NCBI RefSeq assembly: GCF_002149035.1
Contig: NZ_NGFP01000027.1
Location: forward strand, 6,608-52,584
Direction: 5' to 3'
Source of the DNA: Streptosporangium minutum
Lineage (GTDB): Bacteria; Actinomycetota; Actinomycetes; Streptosporangiales; Streptosporangiaceae
DNA: 45,977 bases
Shown here: piece by piece, positions 7,786 to 17,544 of the stretch
Position numbering within the stretch: the stretch's first letter is position 1
How the letters are laid out: each line of letters opens with the position of its first letter
The notes under the pieces: model-generated
Told to the model about the DNA's origin: nothing
The model's input: only the letters and a program-made list of their open reading frames with translations
Databases searched by the model: none
Translations under genes and position numbers: made by a program

Positions 7786-8744
7786 CACGACTCCTGGGGG
7801 ACCCACATGGGCAGGATCAGCTCGTCGTCCATCTGGCGATACGTCACACGCACCTGCATACCGATACCCACTTCTTCAGGCGGACAGTCCACAACATTGC
7901 CTACGATCCGCACACCTTCCGGCAGCTCCACCACTGCGACCACGAAAGGGGTGCTCCGCCCCGGGACCGGGGGGTTGTGGTGCACGACGTAGCTGTAGAC
8001 CTCACCCACGCCGCTCGCCACGACGTGCGTCCGCTCGACCGAACGGCACGACGGGCAGACCGGCCCCGGGGGGTGCCGGAGCTCACCGCAGTCGGCGCAT
8101 CTCTGGATCCGCAGCTCGCCTCTGCCGACACCCTCCCAGAAGAACGCGGTGTCCTTGTTGATCGCGGGCTTGAGCGGGTACGGCTCGCGCGCCTCGGGCT
8201 TGGTTTTCCGCTCCCGGGGGCGAAATTTCAGTACCCGGAACAGCATGTCGGCCACGGGCTCGTCCTGGGAGTACCACGTGATGTTCCAGGTGACGAAGTA
8301 GCCCTCGCCGAGCGCCGTCCTCTTCGGCCCGGAGAGCCCGGCGAACCGGGTGGCCGGGACCGGCCGCTCGCCGAGCCTCAGGTAGCGGTGGTAGGTCTGC
8401 TCGCAGTTGGTCGCGACCACCCCGGTGTAGCCGCTGCCGTCCAGCGCCCGGAGCACGTCGTCGACCGGGGTGGTCGCCTGCCTGCCGTCCCTGTCCACGC
8501 CGGGCATGGTCCAGACCTGGATCATCGCCGGAGGCGCCACGATCTCCCCGTGCGCGCTGCCCGCCGCGGCCTCCGCGTCGGTGTAGACCGGGTTGGCGTC
8601 CCCCATGGCCGCGGCCCAGTGCCGGATCATCGGGAGGTTCACCGGGTCCGCCGCCGCGACGCCCCGGACCTCGCCGACCGCGATCTGCCGCTCGGCCAGG
8701 GCCATGAGCCGGTCGTGGAGGTCCGCCTCCGCCGTCGCGGTCAT
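7785..8744 (-). CDS. chsH2: MaoC-DUF35 fusion enoyl-CoA hydratase subunit (ChsH2)
   Basis: The protein has 319 aa. The N-terminal half (about 1-170) is a MaoC-like hot-dog domain. The C-terminal half (about 195-319) is a DUF35 zinc-ribbon plus OB-fold, with cysteines C216/C219 and C230/C233 in CADC...CPSC. In Mycobacterium and Thermomonospora, the MaoC part works with ChsH1 while DUF35 binds and activates the Ltp2 aldolase. The start ATG overlaps the chsE2 stop (ATGA), and its own stop overlaps chsH1. Both domains and all four zinc ligands are intact. Confidence 0.9.
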   Translation of the reverse strand: MTATAEADLHDRLMALAERQIAVGEVRGVAAADPVNLPMIRHWAAAMGDANPVYTDAEAAAGSAHGEIVAPPAMIQVWTMPGVDRDGRQATTPVDDVLRALDGSGYTGVVATNCEQTYHRYLRLGERPVPATRFAGLSGPKRTALGEGYFVTWNITWYSQDEPVADMLFRVLKFRPRERKTKPEAREPYPLKPAINKDTAFFWEGVGRGELRIQRCADCGELRHPPGPVCPSCRSVERTHVVASGVGEVYSYVVHHNPPVPGRSTPFVVAVVELPEGVRIVGNVVDCPPEEVGIGMQVRVTYRQMDDELILPMWVPQES

Positions 8745-9895
8745 CGGGGCGGCCTCGGCAGGCTCAGGCCGAGCATGGCGATCAGCTCGCGCTGGACCTC
8801 GTTGACGCCGCCGCCGAAGGTGAGCACGATCGCGCCCTTGACGCCGTGGTCGAGACGGCCGATGAAGTCGGCCGTCGCCGGGTCGGCCGGGTCGCCGAAG
8901 CGGGCCAGGACGTCGCCGACGATCCTGCCGACCTCCTGCATCCGCTCCGAGCCGTAGATCTTGGTGGCCGAGGCGTCGGGGGCGCCCAGCCAGCCCAGGT
9001 CCATGTTGGCCGCGACCTGCCAGTTCAGCAGCTCGTTGGTCCGGAGGTATGCGTAGACCCGGCCGAGCGCCCGCCGTACGGCGGGCTCCTCGATCAGGCC
9101 GGTGTCGCGCGCCCAGCGCAGGAAGCGGTCGTAGGTGTGGGCGATGTTGCCCGCCGGGCCCAGCGTGACCCGTTCGTGGTTGAGCTGGTTGACGATCAGG
9201 TCCCAGCCCTTGTTCTCCTCCCCCACCACCATGTCCACCGGCACGCGCACGTCGGCGTAGTAGGTGGAGTTGGTGTGGTGCCGCCCGTCCATGGTGGTGA
9301 TCGGGGTCCACGAGAAGCCGGGGTCGGCGCAGTCGACGATCATCATCGTGATGCCGCGGTGCTTCTTGGCGGCCGGGTCGGTGCGGGCGGCCAGCCAGAT
9401 ATACTGGGAGTAGTGCGCCCCCGAGGTGAAGATCTTCTGGCCGTTGACGACGTAGTGGTCCCCGTCGCGGAGCGCGGTGGTGCGCAGGGACGCCAGGTCG
9501 GTGCCCGCCTCGGGCTCGCTGTAGCCGATCGCGAAGTGGCACTCCCCCGCCAGGATGCGCGGCAGGAAGAACTCCTTCTGCGCCGCCGTGCCGTACTGCA
9601 TGAGGGTGGGGCCGACGGTCTGCACGGTGATGATCGGGTAGGGCACCTCGGCGCGGGCGATCTCGTTGGCGAAGATCTGCTGCTCCAGCGGGCCGTACCC
9701 GCCGCCGCCGTACTCCTTCGGCCAGCCCAGCCCGAGCTTGCCGTCGCGGCCGAGGTTGCGGCAGTGCTCCATGTAGGTGTGGCCGAACGGGTCGGTGGAG
9801 ATCTTCTTGCGGTCCTCGGCGGTCAGGCAGCCCCGGAAGTAGTCGCGCAGCTCGTTGCGGAGCCGCCTCTGCTCGGGGGTCAGGTCGATCAGCAT
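8741..9895 (-). CDS. chsE2: Steroid side-chain acyl-CoA dehydrogenase subunit ChsE2 (FadE29-like)
   Basis: The protein has 384 aa. It begins MLIDLTPEQRRLRNELRDYF and contains FAIGYSEPEAGTDLASL, VNGQKIFTSGAHY and the ending FGGGVNEVQRELIA. It resembles mycobacterial FadE29 closely along its whole length, as I recall that sequence. ChsE2 forms an alpha2beta2 heterotetramer with ChsE1 that dehydrogenates the three-carbon side-chain CoA thioester. The start ATG overlaps the chsE1 stop by one base. Assignment as ChsE2 rather than ChsE1 rests on this similarity and on position. Confidence 0.9.
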   Translation of the reverse strand: MLIDLTPEQRRLRNELRDYFRGCLTAEDRKKISTDPFGHTYMEHCRNLGRDGKLGLGWPKEYGGGGYGPLEQQIFANEIARAEVPYPIITVQTVGPTLMQYGTAAQKEFFLPRILAGECHFAIGYSEPEAGTDLASLRTTALRDGDHYVVNGQKIFTSGAHYSQYIWLAARTDPAAKKHRGITMMIVDCADPGFSWTPITTMDGRHHTNSTYYADVRVPVDMVVGEENKGWDLIVNQLNHERVTLGPAGNIAHTYDRFLRWARDTGLIEEPAVRRALGRVYAYLRTNELLNWQVAANMDLGWLGAPDASATKIYGSERMQEVGRIVGDVLARFGDPADPATADFIGRLDHGVKGAIVLTFGGGVNEVQRELIAMLGLSLPRPPR

Positions 9896-10980
9896 CAGAC
9901 GAGCGCTCCGATCGTGTCGAGCCGGGCCTCCACACCGCCCAGCAGGTGGGCGTGGTGCTTGCCCCAGGCGAAGTAGCGGTGCAGCGGGTAGGTCACGTCC
10001 AGGCCGATCCCTCCGTGCAGGTGCTGACAGGTGTAGAGCGCCTTGAGCACCGGGTCCGTCACGGTGAGGGCCGCGACGGCCAGGTCCGTCTCGGCCTCCT
10101 CGGCCGATCCCTCGGCCAGCCGCCACGCCCCGGACCACACGGCCACGTCCAGCGCGCGGCCGGCGATGTAGACGTCGGCGATCTGCACGGTCACCGCCTG
10201 GAACTCGGCCAGCGCCCGGTCGAACTGCCTGCGGGTCCTGATGTACTCCGTGGTCAGCGCCAGTGCCCCGGCCAGCACGCCGGAGGAGACGGCGACGATC
10301 CCGGCCAGCGCCAGCCGCCGCAGCCCGGCGAACGCCTCGCCGTCCCGCGCGCCCACCGGCTCGCCCGGGGCGCCGTCCAGCGTGAGCGTGGCGGCGGGCT
10401 CGCCGGTGGAGACCGGCTCCGCCCGCACGGTCATCGCCTCCGGGGCGACCAGGAACAGCCCGACGCCCTCCTCGGTGGTGGCGGGGACGAGGACCTTGGA
10501 CGCCTGGGCCGCGTACGACACCGTGCTCTTGCGCCCGTGCAGCACCCATCCGCCGCCCTCCTCCCGTGCGGTCGCGGCCGGTGCGGCGCCGAGGCCGCGG
10601 CCCGGCTCGCGCAGCGCGGAGGTCAGCACGAGGTCGCCCCCGGCCAGGGGCGCCAGCGCCTCGCGCTGCTCGCGGGAGCCGTACCGGGCGATGGCCAGCG
10701 CGGTGACCAGGCTCTGCTGGACGGGGACCGGGGCCACGCGCGCGCCGATCTCCCGCAGGACGACCGCCAGCTCCACCGGTCCGAGCCCGGCGCCGCCCGC
10801 CTCCTCCGGGAGGCAGGCGCCCAGCAGCCCGGCCTGGGCCAGGGAGCGCCACAGCTTCGCGTCGTACGGCGCGCCGCTCGCCTCGTGGGCTTCGAGCCTG
10901 CTGGATGTCACCTCGCGGCCGAGCAGCTCGGCCGCGAGGTCGCGCAGGTCACTCTGCGTCTCGTCAAGGTTGAAGTCCAC
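9895..10980 (-). CDS. chsE1: Steroid side-chain acyl-CoA dehydrogenase subunit ChsE1 (FadE28-like)
   Basis: The protein has 361 aa and is an acyl-CoA dehydrogenase. The C-terminus CQHLHGGIGLDVTYPLHRYF matches the FadE28/ChsE1 signature. It is shorter than ordinary FadE proteins, as ChsE1 is, and is expected to pair with the ChsE2 subunit encoded immediately downstream. The GTG at 10980 overlaps the TAG of the upstream ligase by one base (TAGTG), so the operon is translationally coupled here. Confidence 0.88.
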   Translation of the reverse strand: MDFNLDETQSDLRDLAAELLGREVTSSRLEAHEASGAPYDAKLWRSLAQAGLLGACLPEEAGGAGLGPVELAVVLREIGARVAPVPVQQSLVTALAIARYGSREQREALAPLAGGDLVLTSALREPGRGLGAAPAATAREEGGGWVLHGRKSTVSYAAQASKVLVPATTEEGVGLFLVAPEAMTVRAEPVSTGEPAATLTLDGAPGEPVGARDGEAFAGLRRLALAGIVAVSSGVLAGALALTTEYIRTRRQFDRALAEFQAVTVQIADVYIAGRALDVAVWSGAWRLAEGSAEEAETDLAVAALTVTDPVLKALYTCQHLHGGIGLDVTYPLHRYFAWGKHHAHLLGGVEARLDTIGALV

Positions 10981-12548
10981 TAGCGCTCCAGGGGGTGCGG
11001 CCGGCCGTGCCGGACGAACTCGTCGTCGATCTCGGTGATGTCGTCGGGGGTCAGCGGCCGCCATCCCCGCCGGCCCGGGGGGCGCCACCAGACGGGGTCG
11101 CCGGTGTGCCAGCCCTCCGCGGCGAGGATCCGCTTGACGACCTTGTTCGAGGCGGTCTGCGGCAACTCCTTACATATGCGGATATATCGAGGTATGGCTT
11201 TCGGGCCGACGTCCCTCCGGCCGGCCAGGAAGTCCTCGAAGGCCGCCTGGTCGAAGCCGTTCTCCAGCACCAGGGCCGCCATGACCTGGTCGCCCGCCGC
11301 CGCGTCGGGCACCGGGTAGACGGCCGCCTCGACCACGCCGGGGAACTCGCGGACGACCGCCTCGATCGGCGCGACCGCCAGGTTCTCCCCGTCCACGCGG
11401 AGCCGCTCGGTGCCCCGCCCGGCGAAGAACACGTAGCCCCGGGAGTCGGCGTAGGCCAGGTCTCCCGACCAGAACACGCCCTCCCTGATCCGCTCGCGGT
11501 CGCCCTCGGGGTCGTTGTAGTAACCGTCGAACAGGCCGGGCCCCTCGGTGTTGACCAGCTCCCCGATCGCCTCGTCCCCGTTGAGCAGCCGCCCGTCCTC
11601 GATGACCGCGGCCGGGCACCTCCGCCCGTCGGCGGGGTCGCGGATCTCGACGCCGTCGGGCAGCCTGCCCAGGCAGCCGCTCGGCCCCGCGGGGTCGGGG
11701 GTGATCGCGATCGCGGTCTCGGTGGATCCGAACGCGTCGATGACGTGGCAGCCGAACCGTTCCCCGAACCTGCGGACCGCGGTGGCGCTGCCCTCGTTGC
11801 CGAAGGCGATCCTGAGCGTGTTGTCCCGGTCGCCGGGCTCCGGCGGGGTGGACAGGACGTAGGAGAGCGCCTTGCCGACGTAGTGGAGGTACGTGACCCC
11901 GTAGCGCCTGACGTCGGCCATCAGCCCGGACGCGGAGAATCTGCGCCGGATCACCAAGGCCGCCCCGGACGCCACGGCCGGCGCGTACGCCGCCATGACG
12001 GCCCCCGAGTGGAACAGCGGCATGGAGCAGTAGACGACGTCCTGCGGCGAGAGCATCGCCGCCAGGTTGACGCCCGGGACGGCGATCTTCCGCTGCGTGA
12101 CCCGCACCGCCCGGGGCCGGCCCGACGTCCCCGAGGTGAAGATCAGCATGACCAGCCCGTCTCCGGTGTCGCGCTCGGCGGGCGGCGGCGCGGCCCGGAG
12201 TCCGGCGACCTCCTCGGCCAGCTCCGCGTACGCCGGTTCGTGGACGATGAGGTCCACATGGGTCGCGTCCGCGTCGCGGGCGAGCTCGGCGGCGCTCCTG
12301 GTCGTGTTCAGCGCGACGAGCACATGGCCGGACAGGGCGGCCCCGCCCAGCAGGAAGAGCATCTCGGGAACGTTGTCGGACAGCACCCCGACATGCACGG
12401 CCCGGCCTCGGGCGTCCATCCGGGCGCCCCTGACCCGGCACTCCGCGACGTACTCGCGCCAGCTCCACACCTGGTCCTCGAAGAGCAGCCCGGGCCGATC
12501 GTCCCCGGCACGCCGCTCCAGCAGCTCCGCCAACGTCTCCCCGGACAT
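10980..12548 (-). CDS. fadD17: FadD17-like acyl-CoA synthetase
   Basis: The protein has 522 aa and is an AMP-forming ligase (ANL family). The phosphate loop is FTSGTSGRPRAV. Further motifs are SMPLFHSGAV, FSASGLMADVRRYGVTYLHY, DAFGSTETA and RVDGENLAVAPIE, with a C-terminal Lys in NKVVKRI. These follow mycobacterial FadD17, which makes CoA thioesters of cholesterol side-chain acids. It is first in the minus-strand operon behind a KstR-type box. The start is the ATG at 12548 because GGGAGG stands 5 bases upstream. Codons around 11163-11205 are unusually AT-rich for this genome (see findings). The exact steroid substrate is inferred. Confidence 0.85.
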   Translation of the reverse strand: MSGETLAELLERRAGDDRPGLLFEDQVWSWREYVAECRVRGARMDARGRAVHVGVLSDNVPEMLFLLGGAALSGHVLVALNTTRSAAELARDADATHVDLIVHEPAYAELAEEVAGLRAAPPPAERDTGDGLVMLIFTSGTSGRPRAVRVTQRKIAVPGVNLAAMLSPQDVVYCSMPLFHSGAVMAAYAPAVASGAALVIRRRFSASGLMADVRRYGVTYLHYVGKALSYVLSTPPEPGDRDNTLRIAFGNEGSATAVRRFGERFGCHVIDAFGSTETAIAITPDPAGPSGCLGRLPDGVEIRDPADGRRCPAAVIEDGRLLNGDEAIGELVNTEGPGLFDGYYNDPEGDRERIREGVFWSGDLAYADSRGYVFFAGRGTERLRVDGENLAVAPIEAVVREFPGVVEAAVYPVPDAAAGDQVMAALVLENGFDQAAFEDFLAGRRDVGPKAIPRYIRICKELPQTASNKVVKRILAAEGWHTGDPVWWRPPGRRGWRPLTPDDITEIDDEFVRHGRPHPLER

Positions 12549-12591
12549 AACGCCTCCCAGCAATGAAGCTCAGGCCAGCAGTTCCGAAAAG

Positions 12592-12605
12592 TAGAACACA
12601 TTCTA
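12592..12605. promoter_or_regulatory. KstR-type operator upstream of fadD17-chsE-chsH-ltp2
   Basis: TAGAACACATTCTA matches the described KstR motif TnnAACnnGTTnnA with one mismatch (ATT for GTT). It lies 44 bases upstream of the fadD17-like start. Confidence 0.75.
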
Positions 12606-12725
12606 TTATTTGTCCAGGGGCGGCCGGCCGCAATAAGCCGCGACATGCCGATCAAACGCATATGCGGTGTAAGGAAGGGGCGCCTTTGTGACCGGCGAGT
12701 AACCCATCGGATCATCCGGAAATCA

Positions 12726-12739
12726 GATAACGTGTTCTC
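12726..12739. promoter_or_regulatory. KstR-type operator abutting the kstR start
   Basis: The core AACGTGTT fits AACnnGTT exactly, while both outer positions (G and C) deviate from TnnAACnnGTTnnA. It ends one base before the kstR ATG at 12740, consistent with autorepression of a nearly leaderless transcript. Confidence 0.6.
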
Positions 12740-13453
12740 ATGCGTACCCCGCATGTGACCATCGAGGCGCCGGTCGCCTCGCGCCTCCCCGGCCCGCCGC
12801 CCCCGAGCGCCGCCGGACCGGCCAAGACCAAGGGGGCACCCGGCGTGCAGAGCGAATCGGCGTCCACCGGCGTCCGCACGAGAAGCCAGCATCAGCGGCG
12901 CAAGCGCATCGTCCAGGCGGCCGCCGCCCTCGCCTCGCGCGGCGGCGTCGAGGCCATGCAGATGCGCACCGTCGCCGAGCGCGCGGGAGTCGCCCTCGGC
13001 ACCCTCTACCGCTACTTCCCCTCCAAGATGGATCTGGTCGTCGCCGTCGTCGGCGAGGAGATCGACCTCCTGGAGAGCAGCATCGAGCGGCGTCCGCCCG
13101 GCGCCACCACACCCCCGGGCCGCGCCGTCGACGTCCTGATGCGCGCCACCCGCGGCCTGATGCGCGAGCCCGAGCTCGCCGACGCGCTCATCCGCTCGCT
13201 GATCATGGCCGAGGTGGACACCCCGTTCGGGGACCGCATGGCGGGCCTGCTGCTCCGCGTCGCCGGAGACGGCCTCACCGCCGAGACCGCGACCGAGGAG
13301 CAGTTCGCCCTCGCGGGCTCGCTGGCCAGCGTCTGGGTGCACGAGCTGCTGGAGATGCTCCGCGGCCGCCGCACGTACGAGCAGATCCAGCGCCGCATCG
13401 AGATCGCCGCCACCCGCCTGCTCGTCGATTTCCAGCCCCCTCCTTCCGCCTGA
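12740..13453 (+). CDS. kstR: KstR-like TetR repressor of steroid catabolism
   Basis: The protein has 237 aa. It has a disordered Pro/Ala-rich N-terminus of about 45 residues, then a TetR helix-turn-helix (about 50-98) with RRKRIVQAAAALASRGG, MQMRTVAERAGVALGTLYRY and FPSK. This is very close to the DNA-binding domain of mycobacterial KstR as I recall it. KstR represses cholesterol genes and is released by a CoA thioester of a steroid acid. KstR-type boxes lie on both sides of the gene and far downstream. The ATG at 12740 directly abuts an operator; the in-frame GTG at 12845 with a G-rich stretch upstream would give a protein lacking the long N-terminal extension and may be the real start. Confidence 0.88.
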   Translation: MRTPHVTIEAPVASRLPGPPPPSAAGPAKTKGAPGVQSESASTGVRTRSQHQRRKRIVQAAAALASRGGVEAMQMRTVAERAGVALGTLYRYFPSKMDLVVAVVGEEIDLLESSIERRPPGATTPPGRAVDVLMRATRGLMREPELADALIRSLIMAEVDTPFGDRMAGLLLRVAGDGLTAETATEEQFALAGSLASVWVHELLEMLRGRRTYEQIQRRIEIAATRLLVDFQPPPSA

Positions 13454-13456
13454 AAT

Positions 13457-14725
<1,269 letters not shown>

Positions 14726-14741
14726 GAGCAAGGAGCACCGT

Positions 14742-15761
14742 TTGAAATCCCGCCGCAGGCCGTACAGCGAGCAGCGTCCGATCGACGTCGGCGGCGGGGT
14801 GTGGAGCGTGCCCGTCCCGATCCCCGGCAACCCGCTCGGCTACACCCTGGTCTACGCGATCGAGTCCCCCGCCGGGCCGGTGCTGGTCGACGCGGGCTGG
14901 AACCACCCGGAGGCCTGGCTGGCGCTGCGGGACGGGCTGGCCGCCGTCGGGATGGACGTCCGCGAGGTCCGGGGGGTGGTGGTCACCCACTTCCACCCGG
15001 ACCACGCCGGGCTGGCCGGGCAGGTCCGGGAGGAGTCCGGGGCGTGGGTCGCCATGCACGAGGCCGACGCCGCGCTGGTCAAGCTCATGTGGAGCTTCGG
15101 GGAGGGCGCGCAGCGCGACCTCCAGGCCGACATGCTGCGCCGGGCGGGGGCCGCCAAGGTCGAGGTGGAGGAGGTGACGGCGGAGCGGCCGCGGCCGCCC
15201 GCGCCGCCCGACCGGACGCTCCACGACGGCGACCTGGTCGACCTGCCCGGACGCGCGCTCCGCGCGATCTGGACCCCCGGCCACACCCCGGGTCACATCT
15301 GCCTGCACCTGGAGGACACCGGCCGGCTGTTCACCGGCGACCACGTGCTGCCGGCCATCACCCCGCACATCGGCCTCTACCCCTACGACCGCAGCGACGT
15401 GGATCCGCTCAGCGACTTCCTGGACTCGCTGGCGAAGGTGGCGGACCTGGGCGAGCTCGAAGCCCTGCCCGCCCATGAATGGATATTTCAAGATACGGCC
15501 GCTCGGGCGACGGAGATCCGCACGCACCACGAGGAGAAGCTCGTACGGCTGACCGCCCTGCTGGCCGAGGCCGGGGAGCCCCTCACCATCTGGGAGACCG
15601 CCGGCCGGATGAGCTGGAACCGCCCCTGGGAGGAGCTCCCGGCGATGCTGCGGGGCATGGCCGCCGGGGAGGCGGCGGCCCATCTGCGCACCTTGGAGGT
15701 CCGAGGTGTGATCCGCCGCGTACCCGGGGTGGACCCGGTCCACTACGCCCTACACTCTTAG
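14742..15761 (+). CDS. Metallo-beta-lactamase-fold hydrolase
   Basis: The protein has 339 aa. The zinc motif THFHPDHAGL (about residues 84-93) is present, as are GHTPGHICLHL and a downstream FTGDHVLP Asp. These are the ligands of a binuclear MBL hydrolase. The start is TTG with AGGAG 6 bases upstream. The C-terminal 70 residues form a helical/winged-helix-like tail, as in some thioesterase or glyoxalase-II relatives. Position behind fadA5 in the KstR region suggests action on a CoA thioester or lactone in steroid breakdown, but the substrate cannot be read. Codons near 15470-15500 are locally AT-rich. Confidence 0.82.
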   Translation: MKSRRRPYSEQRPIDVGGGVWSVPVPIPGNPLGYTLVYAIESPAGPVLVDAGWNHPEAWLALRDGLAAVGMDVREVRGVVVTHFHPDHAGLAGQVREESGAWVAMHEADAALVKLMWSFGEGAQRDLQADMLRRAGAAKVEVEEVTAERPRPPAPPDRTLHDGDLVDLPGRALRAIWTPGHTPGHICLHLEDTGRLFTGDHVLPAITPHIGLYPYDRSDVDPLSDFLDSLAKVADLGELEALPAHEWIFQDTAARATEIRTHHEEKLVRLTALLAEAGEPLTIWETAGRMSWNRPWEELPAMLRGMAAGEAAAHLRTLEVRGVIRRVPGVDPVHYALHS

Positions 15762-15774
15762 ACATCCGATGTCT
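15760..15774. promoter_or_regulatory. FadR/GntR-type operator before the GntR gene
   Basis: AGACATCCGATGTCT is a perfect palindrome around a central base (AGACATC-C-GATGTCT). It lies 24 bases upstream of the GntR start. A nearly identical palindrome occurs at 32512-32526, in front of the fucose operon. Confidence 0.78.
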
Positions 15775-15797
15775 GAGGGACCCGAGGATGGTGAAGC

Positions 15798-16472
15798 GTG
15801 GCGGTCACCGACGCCGCTATCGACAAGATCAAGCAGATGATCCTCTCGGGCGAGCTCGCTCCGGGCAGCAGGCTGCCGAAGGAGGCCGACCTGGCCGAGC
15901 GGCTCGGCCTGTCCCGCAACTCCCTGCGTGAGGCCGTCCGCGCCCTGGCCCTGATCAACGTACTGGACGTGCGCCAGGGCGACGGCACCTACGTGACCAG
16001 CCTGGAGCCCCGGCTGCTGCTGGACGCGATGTCGTTCGTGGTGGACTTCCACCAGGACGACACCGTGCTGCAGTTCTTCCAGGTCCGGCGGATCCTGGAG
16101 CCGGCGGCGACCGCGATGGCGGCGACGCGGATGAGCGAGTCCGAGGTCGCCGAGCTGCGCAAGATCCTCGCAGAGCTGCCCGCCGACCCGAGCGTCGAGC
16201 AGCTCGTCGCCAACGACCTGGAGTTCCACCAGCACATCGCGGCGGGCTCGGGCAACGCGGTGCTGTGCTCCCTCATAGAGAGCCTGTCGGGCCCCACCAC
16301 CAGGGCCCGGATCTGGCGGGGCCTGACCCAGGAGAACGCGCTGGAGAAGACCCGCGAGCAGCACGCCGCGATCTGCGACGCCATCGCCTCCCGGCAGCCC
16401 GAGGTCGCCCGTGCCTGGGCGACGGTCCACATCGCCGGGGTCGAGGAGTGGCTCCGCAGCGCTCTCGCCTGA
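15798..16472 (+). CDS. GntR/FadR-family (FCD) regulator, probable L-fucose operon repressor
   Basis: The protein has 224 aa. The winged helix (about 5-70) has LPKEADLAERLGLSRNSLREAVRAL and the wing VRQGDGTYV. The C-terminal FCD ligand domain follows (about 85-220), with a metal-binding His in EFHQHIA and others near EQHAAI and TVHI. This subfamily often senses sugar acids. The shared palindrome ACATCnGATGT before this gene and before the fucose catabolic operon at 32.5 kb suggests it controls both (inference). GTG start; the upstream GAGG is about 10 bases away. Confidence 0.88.
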   Translation: MAVTDAAIDKIKQMILSGELAPGSRLPKEADLAERLGLSRNSLREAVRALALINVLDVRQGDGTYVTSLEPRLLLDAMSFVVDFHQDDTVLQFFQVRRILEPAATAMAATRMSESEVAELRKILAELPADPSVEQLVANDLEFHQHIAAGSGNAVLCSLIESLSGPTTRARIWRGLTQENALEKTREQHAAICDAIASRQPEVARAWATVHIAGVEEWLRSALA

Positions 16473-16548
16473 GCCAATCGCACATCAGGAAAGATCACGA
16501 AGTCGTACTCTTGGGGCGGACCGGTCCCGCGACTACGAGGATGACCCG

Positions 16549-17544
16549 ATGCAGCCACTCGACGGAGCCGATCTCAGGGTGGTCGCCGCCCTCCAGGTGA
16601 ACGGGCGGGCCACCTGGGACCGGATCGGCCGGGTGCTGGCGGAGCCCACCCGCAACGTGGCGCGCCGGGCGACCCGGCTGATGGATTCGGGCGTGCTCTC
16701 GGTGATCGGGCTGCTCGACGACCGGCGGCTCAGCTCGGCCGCGCTCCGGCTGCGCTGCCGCCCCGGATCGGTGATCGAGGTGGGAACGGCCCTCACCGAG
16801 CTGCCGCAGACCCGCTCCGTCGCGCTGGTCTCGGGCTCGGTGGACTGCGCGGCGGAGCTCTCCGTGGCCGACGAGTCGCTGGTGGACCTGCTCTTCCGGG
16901 ACATCCCGGCGATCGACGGCGTGCTGGAGAGCACCGCGTATCCGGCGCTGAAATACTTCAGCACGCCCCTCGACTGGCACCTCGGCGTGCTCACCCCGCA
17001 GGAGGTCGAGGGGCTGCGCGAGCGGTACGCCCCGCCGGAGCGCTCCCCGCGCGGGGTCGAGGAGCCCTCCGCCGAGGACGGGCGGATCATCGCGGCGGTG
17101 GTCACCGACGGCCGCGCCACCCACGCCGAGGTCGCGGCGGCCACCGGGATCAGCGAGTCGACGGCCCGCCGCCGCCTGGACTCCCTGCTCCGCAGGGGCG
17201 TCCTGCGCATCCGGGCCGAGATCGAACCCGCCTACCTGGGGCTGCCGGCCGAAGCCGTGCTCTGGCTGCGGGTGGCCGAGAACGAGGTGGAGGCCGTGGG
17301 CCACACGCTGGCCGCCCGCCCGGAGGTCAGATACGCCGTGGCCGTGGCCGGCGACCACCAGCTGGTGGCGCAGGTCGCCATGCCCGGCCGGACGGAGCTG
17401 TACGGGTTCCTGCGGGAGATCGGCGGGATGCCGGGCATACGGGCCATCGAGACGACCATGATGCTCCGGCCGCTCAAGCGCGGCTTCATGATCAAGCGAG
17501 ACGGCCGGGTGGAGCGCTGGGCCGGACCCATCGGCTCTCCGTGA
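16549..17544 (+). CDS. Double-domain Lrp/AsnC-family regulator
   Basis: The protein has 331 aa and consists of two AsnC modules in tandem. Each has an N-terminal helix-turn-helix (LRVVAALQVNGRATWDRIGR near residue 5; GRIIAAVVTDGRATHAEVAA near residue 180) and a RAM-like sensing domain. Full-length double AsnC proteins are typical of actinomycetes. ATG with GAGG 8 bases upstream. Its last 53 bases overlap the 3' end of the opposite-strand membrane protein. Target genes are unknown. Confidence 0.85.
   Translation: MQPLDGADLRVVAALQVNGRATWDRIGRVLAEPTRNVARRATRLMDSGVLSVIGLLDDRRLSSAALRLRCRPGSVIEVGTALTELPQTRSVALVSGSVDCAAELSVADESLVDLLFRDIPAIDGVLESTAYPALKYFSTPLDWHLGVLTPQEVEGLRERYAPPERSPRGVEEPSAEDGRIIAAVVTDGRATHAEVAAATGISESTARRRLDSLLRRGVLRIRAEIEPAYLGLPAEAVLWLRVAENEVEAVGHTLAARPEVRYAVAVAGDHQLVAQVAMPGRTELYGFLREIGGMPGIRAIETTMMLRPLKRGFMIKRDGRVERWAGPIGSP

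Noticed and set aside
12657-12666. Palindrome CGCATATGCG between fadD17-like gene and kstR
   Set aside because: It does not match the KstR motif and a 10-base palindrome of this kind is not significant on its own.
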